Shown: piece by piece, positions 9,686 through 19,060 of the stretch
Layout of the letters: every line of letters begins with the position of its first letter
Numbering within the stretch: position 1 is the stretch's first letter
NCBI RefSeq assembly: GCF_011764565.1
Contig: NZ_AP022871.1
Location: forward strand, 558,001-622,000
Source: Phytohabitans suffuscus
Lineage (GTDB): Bacteria; Actinomycetota; Actinomycetes; Mycobacteriales; Micromonosporaceae
Reading direction: 5' to 3'
DNA: 64,000 bases
The notes under the pieces: model-generated
Databases searched by the model: none
Seen by the model: the letters and a program-made list of their open reading frames with translations, nothing else
What the model was told of the DNA's origin: nothing
Translations under genes and position numbers: made by a program

Positions 9686-10371
9686 GTGCCGCGGGCCTCG
9701 TACTCCAGCACGCCCTCGACCCGGGTGGCCACGTCGGCGCTGACCTCGCGGCGCACCAGATGCAGGGCCAACTCCAGGCCAGAGGTGATCCCGGCGGCGG
9801 TGACCAGATCGCCGTCGTCGACCACCCGGGCGTTCTTCACCAGCCCGCCACGCGCGGTCAGCTCGGCCTTCGCACCGCTGTGCGTGGTGCACGGGCGGCC
9901 CGTAGTGAGGCCACCGGCGGCCAGGATGATCGCACCGGTGCACAGCGACGCGATCGTCAACCCGGGACGGCGGGCTGCGGCGAGCTTACGCGGCAGGTCA
10001 CCGTTGTTGATCTCGGGCCAGATGCCCGGCTCGTTCGGCCGGCCGAACCCGCCCCCGGGCACGACGATCAAGTCGACGGAGCGCGGCGACCAACCCTGGT
10101 CGACAACGACCTTGGTACCGAACGCGGCCGTCACGACGCGCGGACGCCCACCGATCACATAGGACACCGTGAGCGCCCCACCGGACAGGCGTCCGGCGAG
10201 GGAGAACACCTCGTACGGGCCGACGAAGTCCTGCTCCTCCACCCCGTCGAACATCACGATCTGCACCCGCATCGGCCCCGACGCCGCCCGCGCCACCCCT
10301 GGCACGGCCACGCCGGCACCCGCAGCGACCGCGCCAACGCCCGCCATGAAGCTTCTGCGCTCCACCCGCAT
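9664..10371 (-). CDS. DJ-1/PfpI-family protein with Tat-like signal
   Basis: A 235-residue protein starting at the ATG at 10371, directly after a GGGGAGGG ribosome site; an upstream in-frame start at 10443 lacks support. The N-terminus RRSFMAGVGAVAAGAG resembles a twin-arginine signal. The core is a DJ-1/PfpI (class I glutamine-amidotransferase-like) fold with the nucleophile-elbow cysteine in TIASLCTGAIILAAGGL. Relatives include isonitrile hydratase-like and AraC-associated sensor domains, so the substrate cannot be assigned. It is an intact gene between two relics. Confidence 0.72.
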   Translation of the reverse strand: MRVERRSFMAGVGAVAAGAGVAVPGVARAASGPMRVQIVMFDGVEEQDFVGPYEVFSLAGRLSGGALTVSYVIGGRPRVVTAAFGTKVVVDQGWSPRSVDLIVVPGGGFGRPNEPGIWPEINNGDLPRKLAAARRPGLTIASLCTGAIILAAGGLTTGRPCTTHSGAKAELTARGGLVKNARVVDDGDLVTAAGITSGLELALHLVRREVSADVATRVEGVLEYEARGTVWTASA

Positions 10372-10439
10372 CCCTCCCCAGCCGTCACGACACGTCGGGG
10401 AAGTAGTCGACCGCCACCACGGTTTGGTTCCCGAACACT

Positions 10440-10670
10440 TCAATCGATGTTTCTAACTTTGCTAGCGGTCCGGGAACCAGCGGACATTCCGGCGCGGCCC
10501 GCAGGCCGGTCTCCAGAGCGAGGTGGACAGCCAGCGGCACGGTGGCGCCGAACTCGCCGAGCGCGCGGGCCCAGCAGAGCACACCGCGCCGGCCGCGACG
10601 CCGGGCGCGACAAGCCCGCCCAGCGACTCGACGGGGTGAGGCGGCCCGCACGGGCGGGGGCGCGCTGACT
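10440..10670 (-). pseudogene. Fragment of a molybdate-type ABC permease (ModB-like)
   Basis: On the minus strand one frame reads WARALGEFGATVPLAVHLALE, which matches the conserved ModB loop (ARALGEFGAT ... PLAVYLALE) with the intervening loop deleted. Nothing upstream or downstream extends it to a full permease. I read it as a decayed remnant. The rest of 10372-11002 shows no other gene. Confidence 0.45.
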
Positions 10671-11002
10671 GCCATCGTTACGGTGCTTGGAACCCGGTAG
10701 TCACGTTCACTGGCCTCGATCGCCGTCGCATGTGGACAGCTAGGAAGGTTACAGCAAGCCACCACGGCGGATCGTGCGCAAGCGGCAGCGCGGGTTGACC
10801 GGCGTGGAAGACGGCGTCCCTTTTCGCGGCGGGTGCCGTGCGTCGATCGCCCGAGCGCGCGGTGGACGCCGGCTGTCTATCGTGGAGGGTGCCGGACACC
10901 CACGCGCCGCTGTGGCACGGCGAGGCGGTCAACCGCGCACCGCGGCGGTTTTGAACGAACGGGGAGCGACCACATGGGACAGCACGCCGGGGTGGTGGCC
11001 CC

Positions 11003-11714
11003 ATGACGCTCGAGACCGTCTTCCTGTTCGCCGGGCAGGGTACCCAGTACCACCAGATGGGCCGCTGGATGTACGAGAACCACGGCACCTTCCGGCGTAC
11101 CCTCGACGGCCTGGACGCGGTGGTCCGGGAGTACCGTGGCGGATCCATCCTGGACCAGGTCTACAGCCCGGACCGGCGCCCGGAGGAGGCGTTCGACCGG
11201 TTCCGCGACACCCATCCCGCGATCTTCATGATCGAGTACGCGCTGGCCAGAGCGTTGATGGCTGAGGGCATCAAACCCAATGCCGTGCTCGGGGCGAGCC
11301 TTGGTGAGATCGCGGCGGCCGCGGTGGCCGGTCTCGTACGCCTTCCACTCCACGCTCATCGAGTCGGCCGAGGCCGGTTTCAAGGAACTGGTGGGCGGGC
11401 TGCGGTTGCGCACCGCCCAGATCCCGCTGCTGTCGTGCACCACCGGCGGTGAGGTCACCGAGCTGGACGCCGAGCATCTGTGGCAGGTCCTGCGCCGGCC
11501 GTTCGAGGTCGAGCGGGTGCTCAACGGGCTGCTGCGTCTGGACCGCCACCGGTACCTGGACCTTAGCCCGTCCGGCAGCCTCGCCAATCTCGTCCGCCCC
11601 CGGCTCACCGACCGGTCCGCGTCACGCACCTTCCCGGTGCTCTCGCCCTTCTCCACCGACGGAGCCCTTTGGGAACGGGTTCTCGCCGACCGGACGGCCG
11701 CGGACCGGTCCTGA
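11003..11714 (+). pseudogene. Stand-alone malonyl-type acyltransferase with internal deletion
   Basis: The 5' half (ATG at 11003) reads VFLFAGQGTQYHQMGRWMYE and reaches the active-site serine motif GASLGEIAAAAVAG. The 3' half, in another frame, starts almost immediately at VSYAFHSTLIESAEAGF and runs to a normal C-terminus. FabD-like enzymes have about 100 residues between these two motifs, so roughly 300 bases are missing around 11325-11345. The repeat GGTCTCG at the junction could have mediated the deletion or an assembly collapse. An intact copy would be a discrete AT able to load malonyl onto free-standing ACPs such as the one at 39239. As it stands it should be inactive. Confidence 0.75.
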
Positions 11715-12260
11715 GTCGAGGACCAACGGGAGTAGCGGTCGCAGCCGATGCGACTCGGGAAATCTGTCTTTAAAGGGGAGAATCATGATGGATGCAACCC
11801 TAACCCCGAAAGCCTTATAGTCCGCGACGCCCGCCACCGGACCGAGTCGTCCGGCCGGGATCAGCGGCCTGACCCGCGCCTATTCCGCGCCAGGCCGATG
11901 CCCGACCGGATCGACCGCGGTCCGTGGGTGCGCTCGCGCCGGTTAGCAAGTAGAATGACGTGCGGTGCCTTGGGCCGGGCCTTACTGGCTGTCACCACAC
12001 CGATACCAGCCCACCTATCGATGAACTTGAACCGGACAAGCTCGAGGTAACGGGGAACCAAGATGGCAGGTCCGCAGCTTTGAGTTGGCCCCGATAGGGG
12101 GTCAGTAAGGGTTGGTTGTTGCGTGTGACAAGAGCTAACCTCGCAGCATCCTTGGAGAGACACTCCCTTTTACGTCGATGCTCTGTGCCCTGACTGCGCA
12201 CTGTTTCTTAGCTGTGCGCTGTGCTCGTATTTTCGCTCCGCAGGCGATGGAGGCCGGTGC
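11715..12260. other. Gene-free leader region with a micro-ORF
   Basis: About 550 bases upstream of the LuxR-type regulator. The only coding-like signal is an 11-codon frame at 11785-11820 (MMDATLTPKAL) behind a good AAGGGGAG ribosome site. No RNA gene was recognised. It presumably contains the promoter of the regulator gene. Confidence 0.45.
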
Positions 12261-13037
12261 TTGGCTACGGACGCAAATAAGACGATTGGGGCCGTTATAG
12301 AAGGCGGTCCGACAAACCTCCCGGAAGAACTCCGTACCGAAGCGGACGCCGGCGAGAATCCGACGACTCGACTGCTACTAGTGGACGATCGAAATCTCTC
12401 CCGCCTTGGCGTACGCATTCTGATTGAGCGTGTTCCCGGTTTTACAGTAGTGGGAGAGGCGTCGAACGCTCGTGAGGCTATCCGCCAGACCACCGCGCTG
12501 ACGCCGGACGTCGTCGTTGTTGACGCGCTGGCACAAAGCATAGACGCCGGCGACGTAACCACCAAGCTCATGGCCTGCGGGCCGCGACGACCTCCCCGGG
12601 TGCTCATCCTCGTCAACGTCGGCGACCAGGGCCGCGATGCGCTACGGGCCGGAGCCACCGGTGTGCTCAGCAAGGACGTAACGTCCGACGAGTTCATATC
12701 CGCGATCAGGATTGTGGCCGCCGGGTACATGGTCGTGGCCGCCCAGGAGACGCCTTCTTTGTTCGCCGCCACCCTGGCGGACCAGTTCGTACTGGACCTG
12801 GAAGCGCAGGCGAGCTTGACACCACGCGAGATGGATGTCCTGCAGTTGGTCGCGCGTGGCGCCACCAACGCCGAGATATCGCGGCAGCTCTCACTACGCG
12901 AGAGCACGGTCAAGTCTCACGTGCAGCACCTGTTGACGAAATTGAACCTGCCCAGCCGGGTGCACGCCGTCATCTACGCGTTTCGCACCGGGCTGGTCGA
13001 GATGGGGGTGCCCGAGTCGAACTCGCCGCGCCGCTGA
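12261..13037 (+). CDS. NarL/LuxR-family response regulator
   Basis: A 258-residue protein starting at TTG 12261. The receiver domain (about residues 37-155) keeps the acidic pair in LLLVDD, the phospho-acceptor position in VVVVDA and the conserved lysine in VLSKD. The C-terminal LuxR helix-turn-helix (about 180-245) reads LTPREMDVLQLVARGATNAE and SLRESTVKSHVQHLLTKLNL. No histidine kinase gene is adjacent. Its position at the edge of the halopyrrole genes suggests a pathway-specific activator, which is inference. Confidence 0.82.
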   Translation: MATDANKTIGAVIEGGPTNLPEELRTEADAGENPTTRLLLVDDRNLSRLGVRILIERVPGFTVVGEASNAREAIRQTTALTPDVVVVDALAQSIDAGDVTTKLMACGPRRPPRVLILVNVGDQGRDALRAGATGVLSKDVTSDEFISAIRIVAAGYMVVAAQETPSLFAATLADQFVLDLEAQASLTPREMDVLQLVARGATNAEISRQLSLRESTVKSHVQHLLTKLNLPSRVHAVIYAFRTGLVEMGVPESNSPRR

Positions 13038-13126
13038 TCGCATGTCGGCCTGCCCGAGGTCCTCAGTAAACGCCTGCTGAAGCATTGCGCGGTGTGGTCG
13101 TGGAGAGTGATTCCCCTGGGCCTGTG

Positions 13127-13714
13127 TCAAAGTGGAGGACCGGTGGCACAGGCCCGGGAAGTCGCGCTGCCGTCTGCGAGCGCGGGCGCCACCGGCCTGT
13201 CATGCGCCACCGACTGTTCCGGACACGGGATGGCCCACCCGAACATACCGGCCATCGAGGAACGCGAGGGGGCACGGTCGCTCAGGACGCCGAACTCCAG
13301 GACTTCACCCAGGACGATCAGATGGTCTCCGCCGGTCATCTCCGCCACCCTACGGCACTCCAGGAAAGCTACCGCGTCGGTGAGGATCGGCGCGCCCGTC
13401 CGGCCGGGGCGCACGTCCACGCCGGTGAAGCGGTCACTGTCGGTCGCGGCGAACTGCCTTGAGATCTGCTCCTGATCCGCGCCGAGAATGTTCACGGCGA
13501 ATCCAGCCGCTCGTTGCAGCCCGTCCCGGGCCCGCGAAGACGAGTGCACACAGAAAAGCACCTGCGGCGGTTCGAGCGACACCGAGGTGAACGAGTTGGC
13601 GGTGAGCCCGAGGAAAGACCCGGCGACCCTGGCGGTCACCACGGTAACCCCGGTCACGAAGCGGCCCAGCACTTGGCGTAGCTTCCGCTCGTCAAGCTCA
13701 ACTTCGGACGTCAT
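13127..13714 (-). CDS. Flavin reductase (halogenase FADH2 partner)
   Basis: A 195-residue flavin reductase-like protein. Family signatures are LGRFVTGVTVVTA near residue 15 and LTANSFTSVSLEPPQVLFCV near 38. The ATG at 13714 follows GAGGTGAG at proper spacing and is preferred over 13723. The family reduces FMN or FAD with NAD(P)H and supplies free reduced flavin to two-component enzymes. Two flavin-dependent halogenases lie in this cluster, so it is the likely FADH2 source. The C-terminal 25 or so residues diverge from the usual family end. Confidence 0.82.
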   Translation of the reverse strand: MTSEVELDERKLRQVLGRFVTGVTVVTARVAGSFLGLTANSFTSVSLEPPQVLFCVHSSSRARDGLQRAAGFAVNILGADQEQISRQFAATDSDRFTGVDVRPGRTGAPILTDAVAFLECRRVAEMTGGDHLIVLGEVLEFGVLSDRAPSRSSMAGMFGWAIPCPEQSVAHDRPVAPALADGSATSRACATGPPL

Positions 13715-13942
13715 GTACCTCACCTCTCAGTCGCTCGGTCTCAACCGCCACCTAGAGAATCGGCCTCAGCCGCCCACACCTAGAGACTAGGAATCTCCAC
13801 GCTCGCTGTCCTCCGCCAGCGTGATGACGAATGCGCGCATCCGATGAGCGGGCAGTCATTCCAGAGCAGTAGCCCGGCGCTCGGTACACCGGCGGATACT
13901 CGAACCCCGGTATCCACCGGGCCGACGGGGATCCGTGTCGCG

Positions 13943-15445
13943 TCACGGGCGGTCGGTGGCCTGGTCGCGAGCCAGGCGCTCAAGGCCGCGCCGGTCGACC
14001 TTCCCTGTGCCGGAGCGCGGCAGCTCGGCCAGGTATCGCAACCGATCGATGATCATGTGTCGGGGAAGGACGCCGGCGCAGTGCTGCTTGAGCTCCAGTA
14101 GACCCGGCGTGCGGTCACCGGCCCGGACCACGAAAGCCACCAGTTCCCGCGCCAGCCCTTCGCCGGCGGCGACCACCGCCGCCGCGTGGACGTCGGCGTG
14201 CCTGAGCAGAGCGGCTTCGACCTCACCCGGCTCGATCCGGTAGCCGCGCACTTTCACGCAGTCGTCGCGGCGGCCGATGTACCGGTAGTTGCCGTCGGGT
14301 TCGAGCACCACGAGATCACCGGTGGCGTACGGCCGGTCCCGCTGCGGCGTACCGCCCCAGTAGCCGAGCATGACGGTCGGGCCGCTGACCATCAGCTCGC
14401 CCTCCTCACCGGCGGCCGCCGTGCTGCCGTCGGGCCGTTGCGCCCAGACAGTGTCGCCGCTGCACGCGGTGCCTATCGGCACCGGGTGGATCCGGTCGGG
14501 GGATACATCGTGCACTTCGAACGCGGTGCAGACGTTGGTTTCGGTGGGACCGTACAGGTTCAGCATCCGGACCTTCGGCCACGCCGCGCGCATCCGCCGC
14601 ACGTGCGTGATGGGGAAGGGCTCACCGGCGAACAACACCACGCGCAGGGCCGGAAGGTCGGCGGAGAGCAGGGCCGCCTGATCCATCATCAGCATCAGCA
14701 CCGATGGCACCGAGTACCAGACTGTGATGTGGTTCCGGCGGATGAAGTCCACCAGAAGCGCCGGCGAGTACGACAGACTCTCGGGAACGAGGCAGACGGC
14801 GGCACCGGCGCGAAAGGCGCAGTACAGGTCCAGGACGGACAGATCAAAGTGGAACGGTGCGTGGTTGGCGAGTCGATCCTCGCCGGCAATGGCCAGTTCG
14901 GAAAGTGCCCAGTCCACGAACGCCAGCGCATTGCGATGGCTGATGCAGACGCCCTTCGGATCACCGGTCGAGCCCGAGGTGTAGAGGATGTAGGCGAGTG
15001 CGTCGTCGTCCACGGGCGGGTCGGGTGCGCGCTCCGCCGGCAGCGCGTCTATCTCGGGCCAGTCCGCACCCGTCGGCGGCAGGATCAGGTACGCGGGCGC
15101 GACGTCGCCGAGCTGCTCGGCCCGTTCTTTCGAAGTGATGATCACCCTCGCGCCGCAGTCACCGGCGACCCGCGCCGCCCGATCGGCCGGGCTGAACGGA
15201 TCCACCGGTACGTAGGCCGCCCCCAAGCGCAGTACCGCCTGCGTGCACGCGACGACACGGGCGGACTTCTCCGACCACAGCGCCACCCGGTCGCCCGCCC
15301 GCACGCCCAGTGCGGCGAGGGCGGTGGCGATCCGGTCCGCGGTCCGGTCCAGCTCGGCGTAGGACAGGTCGCCGTCCGGACCCTGTACGGCGAGGGCGCC
15401 GGGCCGCTGGGCCGCGGCCTGACGCACCGGTTCGCACAGGTTCAC
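13943..15445 (-). CDS. L-prolyl-AMP ligase (PltF-like stand-alone adenylation domain)
   Basis: A 500-residue stand-alone adenylation enzyme. Core motifs are ILYTSGSTGDPKGV (A3), NLYGPTETN (A5), YATGDL (A7), GRRDDCVKVRGYRIE (A8) and SGTGKVDR (A10, catalytic lysine). Aligning the binding pocket by eye gives the code DLLYLALVCK, which is that of the proline-activating PltF-type ligases. It would form prolyl-AMP and load proline onto the discrete PCP at 16935. The GTG start at 15445 overlaps the stop of the dehydrogenase gene, so the two are coupled. Substrate confidence rests on the exact code plus the neighbouring dehydrogenase and PCP. Confidence 0.92.
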   Translation of the reverse strand: MNLCEPVRQAAAQRPGALAVQGPDGDLSYAELDRTADRIATALAALGVRAGDRVALWSEKSARVVACTQAVLRLGAAYVPVDPFSPADRAARVAGDCGARVIITSKERAEQLGDVAPAYLILPPTGADWPEIDALPAERAPDPPVDDDALAYILYTSGSTGDPKGVCISHRNALAFVDWALSELAIAGEDRLANHAPFHFDLSVLDLYCAFRAGAAVCLVPESLSYSPALLVDFIRRNHITVWYSVPSVLMLMMDQAALLSADLPALRVVLFAGEPFPITHVRRMRAAWPKVRMLNLYGPTETNVCTAFEVHDVSPDRIHPVPIGTACSGDTVWAQRPDGSTAAAGEEGELMVSGPTVMLGYWGGTPQRDRPYATGDLVVLEPDGNYRYIGRRDDCVKVRGYRIEPGEVEAALLRHADVHAAAVVAAGEGLARELVAFVVRAGDRTPGLLELKQHCAGVLPRHMIIDRLRYLAELPRSGTGKVDRRGLERLARDQATDRP

Positions 15446-16565
15446 AGTCCCAACTCCTTCGCGATGATTTCCCGCTGCATCTCGGAAGTGCCGGAGAAGA
15501 TGGTCGACGGCAGCGCGCCCAACAAGGCACGCTCCTCGTAGCTGCCGCCGGTGAAGGCCGCCGCGCCGAATATCTGCGTCGCGTCGAGGGCCGTACGAAC
15601 TGCCGCCTCACTGACCGCGGTCTTGGCGAGGGCGGCGCCGAGCAGGGCGTCGGGCGCGTCCTGCCGGGCGCAGGCGCGGTAGAGCAGCAGCCGTGCGGCC
15701 TCTACCCGTAGCTTCATGTCCGCGATCCGGTGCCGAACCGCCTGGAACGATCCGATGGGCACGCCGAACTGCCGGCGCTCGCGGGCGTGTGCGACGCAGC
15801 GTTCCACCAGCCGGTCCATCAGTCCGATGTAGCCTGCGAACAGGCAGCTGCGTTCCCAGCGCATGGACGACTGGAAGATGGCGGCACCCTGACCCTCCGC
15901 GCCGAGCCGCGCGCTGGCTGGCACCGGCGTGTCGGACAGGTACAGCCGGCCGGCCGGGCACCGGGACAGCACCGTCTTGGCCATCGGGGGCAGACGGTGA
16001 CGCCGGGCCGGTCGCGCTCGACGACGAACGCCGACACACCCAGGAAGCCGAGCGCGGGGTCGGTCGTCGCGTACACGACGAAGACGTCGGCGACCGGGCC
16101 GTTGCTGACAAAGGACTTCTCGCCGCTGATCCGGTACCCGTCCGCCGTGCGTACCGCCTTGGTCGCCAGCGACGTCAGATCGGAGCCCGCCTCGTCCTCG
16201 GTCGCCGCGTTGCCGGCGATCCAGCGGCCGTCGCACAGCCGGGGCAGTACCTGCTGGCGAATTTCGGCGGTGCCGTGCTCGGCGATCGGCATCGCGCAGG
16301 CGAAGAGGTGCGCGGCCGCGGCGAAGACCAGCCCCATGTCGGCGTACCCGTAGCCGAACGCCTCCATGGCGGAGGCGGTGCCCAGCGCGTCGAGCCCGGA
16401 CCCGCCGTGGCTCTCCGGCACGGAAAGGCCGAGCAGGCCGACGTCGCCGCACCAGCGCCACTCCTCGCGCGTGTAGTGCGTGGTGGCAGGTACGGACCGC
16501 TCGCGCGCCGCTCGGACCAGCTCGTCGTACCGGTCGCGCATCTCGGGAGTCCAGTCGTAGCTCAT
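15442..16565 (-). CDS. Prolyl-S-carrier dehydrogenase (acyl-CoA dehydrogenase family, PltE-like), frameshifted
   Basis: A flavoprotein of about 374 residues in the acyl-CoA dehydrogenase fold, expected to oxidise prolyl-S-PCP to pyrrolyl-S-PCP. The first 200 residues read from the ATG at 16565. One base lost in the G/C run at 15986-15990 shifts to the frame with MAKTVLSRCPAGRLYLSDTP and the C-terminus TIFSGTSEMQREIIAKELGL. The medium-chain catalytic glutamate position is serine (FSGTSE), but the isovaleryl-CoA-dehydrogenase-type glutamate is present in MRWERSCLFAGYIGLMD, as expected for this subgroup. It overlaps the prolyl-AMP ligase gene. Confidence 0.88.
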
Positions 16566-16934
16566 CGGCGGCTCCGATCCGTGGTGACGGACTGTGCCCG
16601 CTCCCCTCTCGTGACAAGCGGCCTGCGGCGGGCAAGCGGGATGCGGGGTTGGACGTTGGGCGCCTTGGCGCCCGCCGCCTAGCGTAGGACGGATGTTTGT
16701 CGGCCTCGTCCACCGAATTCAGCAAACCGCGGCGGCCGAAATGTAGTCGGGCCGGTGGTCCGGTACGCACATGAGCGGACCAGCGCCCCATAAAGGAGGT
16801 ACGCATCGGGCAAGGTGTTGATGCTCAGCTCCCCCAAGTGCGGATGCCACGAGGCCGGGTGAATGTCTACATTCGGCTTGCCGCGCGGCGGTGGCCGCGT
16901 AGATTTCTGCTTCCGAATCTTCAGGGGGACAGCG
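16566..16934. promoter_or_regulatory. Divergent promoter region between dehydrogenase and PCP genes
   Basis: About 370 bases separate the minus-strand dehydrogenase start from the PCP start. A perfect AAAGGAGG at 16792-16799 is not followed by a start codon at normal spacing. An in-frame ATG at 16863 could extend the PCP by 24 residues but lacks a ribosome site. I could not assign -35/-10 boxes with confidence. Confidence 0.45.
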
Positions 16935-17219
16935 ATGGACTATGACCGGACGCTGGAGTCGCTGCGGGAGTACCTGTGCGAGCACGTGCTCGCGACGCCT
17001 GGACAGGCCGGTCTGGAGCAGGGAATCACCGCGAAGACGCCGCTGCTGGAGTGGGGTGTGCTCAACTCGCTGCGCCTGACGCAGCTGCTGGGCTTCATCC
17101 GCGACTCCTTGGGTGTCGAGGTAGGGGCGGAGCACGTCGTGGGTGGCAACTTCCGTGATCTCGACGCGGTCACTCGCCTGGTCATAGGGCTGCACGACAA
17201 CCCCGCAGCGCACGTGTGA
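16935..17219 (+). CDS. Discrete peptidyl carrier protein for prolyl/pyrrolyl (PltL-like)
   Basis: A 94-residue carrier protein. The phosphopantetheine serine sits in EWGVLNSLRLTQLLGF, with the NSL form seen in PCPs that carry proline for pyrrole formation. The ATG at 16935 follows AGGGGGA at 6-base spacing, favouring it over the in-frame ATG at 16863. It would be charged by the prolyl-AMP ligase, oxidised by the dehydrogenase, halogenated, and then deliver the pyrrolyl starter to the first PKS ketosynthase. Confidence 0.88.
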   Translation: MDYDRTLESLREYLCEHVLATPGQAGLEQGITAKTPLLEWGVLNSLRLTQLLGFIRDSLGVEVGAEHVVGGNFRDLDAVTRLVIGLHDNPAAHV

Positions 17220-17289
17220 CCAGTCTGCGCGCCCGCGGTGGCACCGAAGCTCTCACGGATGAGGGAGCACAACGGATTGAGGAGCATAG

Positions 17290-18984
17290 ATGAATGACTC
17301 CGACCGGCACGCCCCGCCAGCCACTCCGGGGTTGCGCCGCTCCGCAGACCACGACGTGGTGATCCTGGGCGCGGGCATCGCCGGCTCGATCCTGGGCGCG
17401 GTGCTTGCCCGCAACGGCGCGGACGTGCTGTTGATCGACGCCGGTACGCACCCCAAGTTCTCCATCGGCGAGTCGATGATCCCGTACACGCTGCTGACGC
17501 TCCAGGTGATCGCCGACCGGTACGGTGTTCCAGAGGTGAAGACGCTCAGCAACTTCAAGGCCTGCACCCGAACCATCAACCCGTCGTTCGGCTGGAAAAA
17601 GCACTTCGGCTTCCTGCACCACCGGCCGGGAGAGGAGCCGGACTGGTGGGAGGCCAACCAGCTGAACACGCCGGGGTTCCTGCACACCACGAGCCATCTG
17701 TTCCGCCAGGACACCGACGCGTACATGTTCCACGTCGCCGTGCGGTACGGATGCAAGGGGAAGTTGGCGTACCGGGTACGGGACGTGGATGTCGACGCGG
17801 ACGGTGTCGTGGTGCGCGGCGAGGACGGCACCGAGGTCCGGGCCCAGTACCTGGTCGACGCGAGCGGATTCCGTTCGCCCTTGGCCGAGAAGTTCGACCT
17901 GCGTGAGAAGCCGAGCCGCTTCAAGCACCACTCGCGCTCGATCTTCACGCACATGATCAATGTCAAGCACACGGACGAGGTGCTGCTACACACCGGAAAG
18001 CAGCGCCCGCCGGTGCCATGGCACCACGGCACGATGCATCACCTGTTCGACCGCGGTTGGTTCTGGGTGATCCCGTTCAACAACAATCCGTACTCGCTCA
18101 ACCCGCTGTGCAGCGTCGGACTCACCATGGACAACCGCCGGTACCCCAAGCCGGAGGGCGTGTCGCCCGGCGACGAGTTCAAGGAGTTCGCCGCGCGGTT
18201 TCCGGCGGTGGCCCGGCAGTTCGAGGGCGCCCGGTCAGTACGTGAATGGGTGGGCACCGGGCGACTGCAGTACTCGTCGCGCGCCTCCATCGGGTACCGA
18301 TGGTGCCTGATGTCGCACGCCGCGGGCTTCCTGGACCCGCTGTTCTCCCGTGGGCTGTCCAACACCGCGGAGGTCATCAACGCGCTCGCTTGGCGGTTAC
18401 TGGCCGCCCTGAAGGACGGCAACTTCTCGGAGGAGCGTTTCGCGTACGTCGAACGCCTCGAGCAGGGCCTGCTCGACTACAACGACAAGCTGGTCAACTC
18501 GGCGTTCATATCGTTCGACACGTACCCGCTGTGGAACGCCATGTTCCGGATCTGGGCCGTCGGCTCGTTCATGGGAACGTTCCGCGTGCAGCGCGCCTTG
18601 GCGAAGCTCTACGCTACCGGCGAGGACACACAGCTCAAAGCGCTGGAAGATCCGCCCAACGTCGGCCTGTGGTGGCCGGACCACGACGGATACCGGAAGC
18701 TGTTCGACTCCATGGTGGACACGTGCGAGGCGTTCGAGCAGGGCCTGGTCTCCGCGGAGCAGTCGGCGAGCACGCTGTTCGGCCAGTTGAAAGATGCCGA
18801 CTTCGTGCCGCCGGGGATCGGGTTCGCCGACGAGGACCGCCCGTTCCTGCGCCCTTCACCGGCGGAAATGGCCAAGGTCATGACGTGGGCGTTGCGCAAG
18901 GCACCGTCAGAGCAGCGGGAGATGCTGATCGGTGCGGCCAAGGACGTGGTGCGGTCGGCGGTCAAGGGCCGGCGCCTGCTCTGA
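17290..18984 (+). CDS. Flavin-dependent halogenase (CmlS-size)
   Basis: A 564-residue flavin-dependent halogenase. The FAD-binding Rossmann motif GAGIAGS lies near residue 27, SIGESMIPY near 61, and the halogenase hallmark WxWxIP is intact in RGWFWVIPFNN near 257. The C-terminal extension makes it over 100 residues longer than PltA-type pyrrole halogenases and close to CmlS in size. It could add chlorine to the pyrrole at a different stage or to the polyketide part; substrate and form (carrier-bound or free) cannot be read from sequence. A TTA codon lies at 18397-18399. A good ribosome site (TTGAGGAG) precedes the ATG. Confidence 0.85.
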   Translation: MNDSDRHAPPATPGLRRSADHDVVILGAGIAGSILGAVLARNGADVLLIDAGTHPKFSIGESMIPYTLLTLQVIADRYGVPEVKTLSNFKACTRTINPSFGWKKHFGFLHHRPGEEPDWWEANQLNTPGFLHTTSHLFRQDTDAYMFHVAVRYGCKGKLAYRVRDVDVDADGVVVRGEDGTEVRAQYLVDASGFRSPLAEKFDLREKPSRFKHHSRSIFTHMINVKHTDEVLLHTGKQRPPVPWHHGTMHHLFDRGWFWVIPFNNNPYSLNPLCSVGLTMDNRRYPKPEGVSPGDEFKEFAARFPAVARQFEGARSVREWVGTGRLQYSSRASIGYRWCLMSHAAGFLDPLFSRGLSNTAEVINALAWRLLAALKDGNFSEERFAYVERLEQGLLDYNDKLVNSAFISFDTYPLWNAMFRIWAVGSFMGTFRVQRALAKLYATGEDTQLKALEDPPNVGLWWPDHDGYRKLFDSMVDTCEAFEQGLVSAEQSASTLFGQLKDADFVPPGIGFADEDRPFLRPSPAEMAKVMTWALRKAPSEQREMLIGAAKDVVRSAVKGRRLL

Positions 18985-19004
18985 TCCGAGTCCATCCATC
19001 CCCA

Positions 19005-19046
19005 CACGGCCGGACCGGATCCTGAACGGGACCCGGTCCGGCCGTG
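19005..19046. terminator. Bidirectional hairpin terminator
   Basis: A perfect 14-bp stem (19005-19018 CACGGCCGGACCGG pairing with 19033-19046) encloses a 14-base loop. It lies between two convergent genes, the halogenase ending at 18984 and the SCP2-like gene ending at 19061, and so can serve both. Confidence 0.75.
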
Positions 19047-19060
19047 ATGGCGAATGCCGA

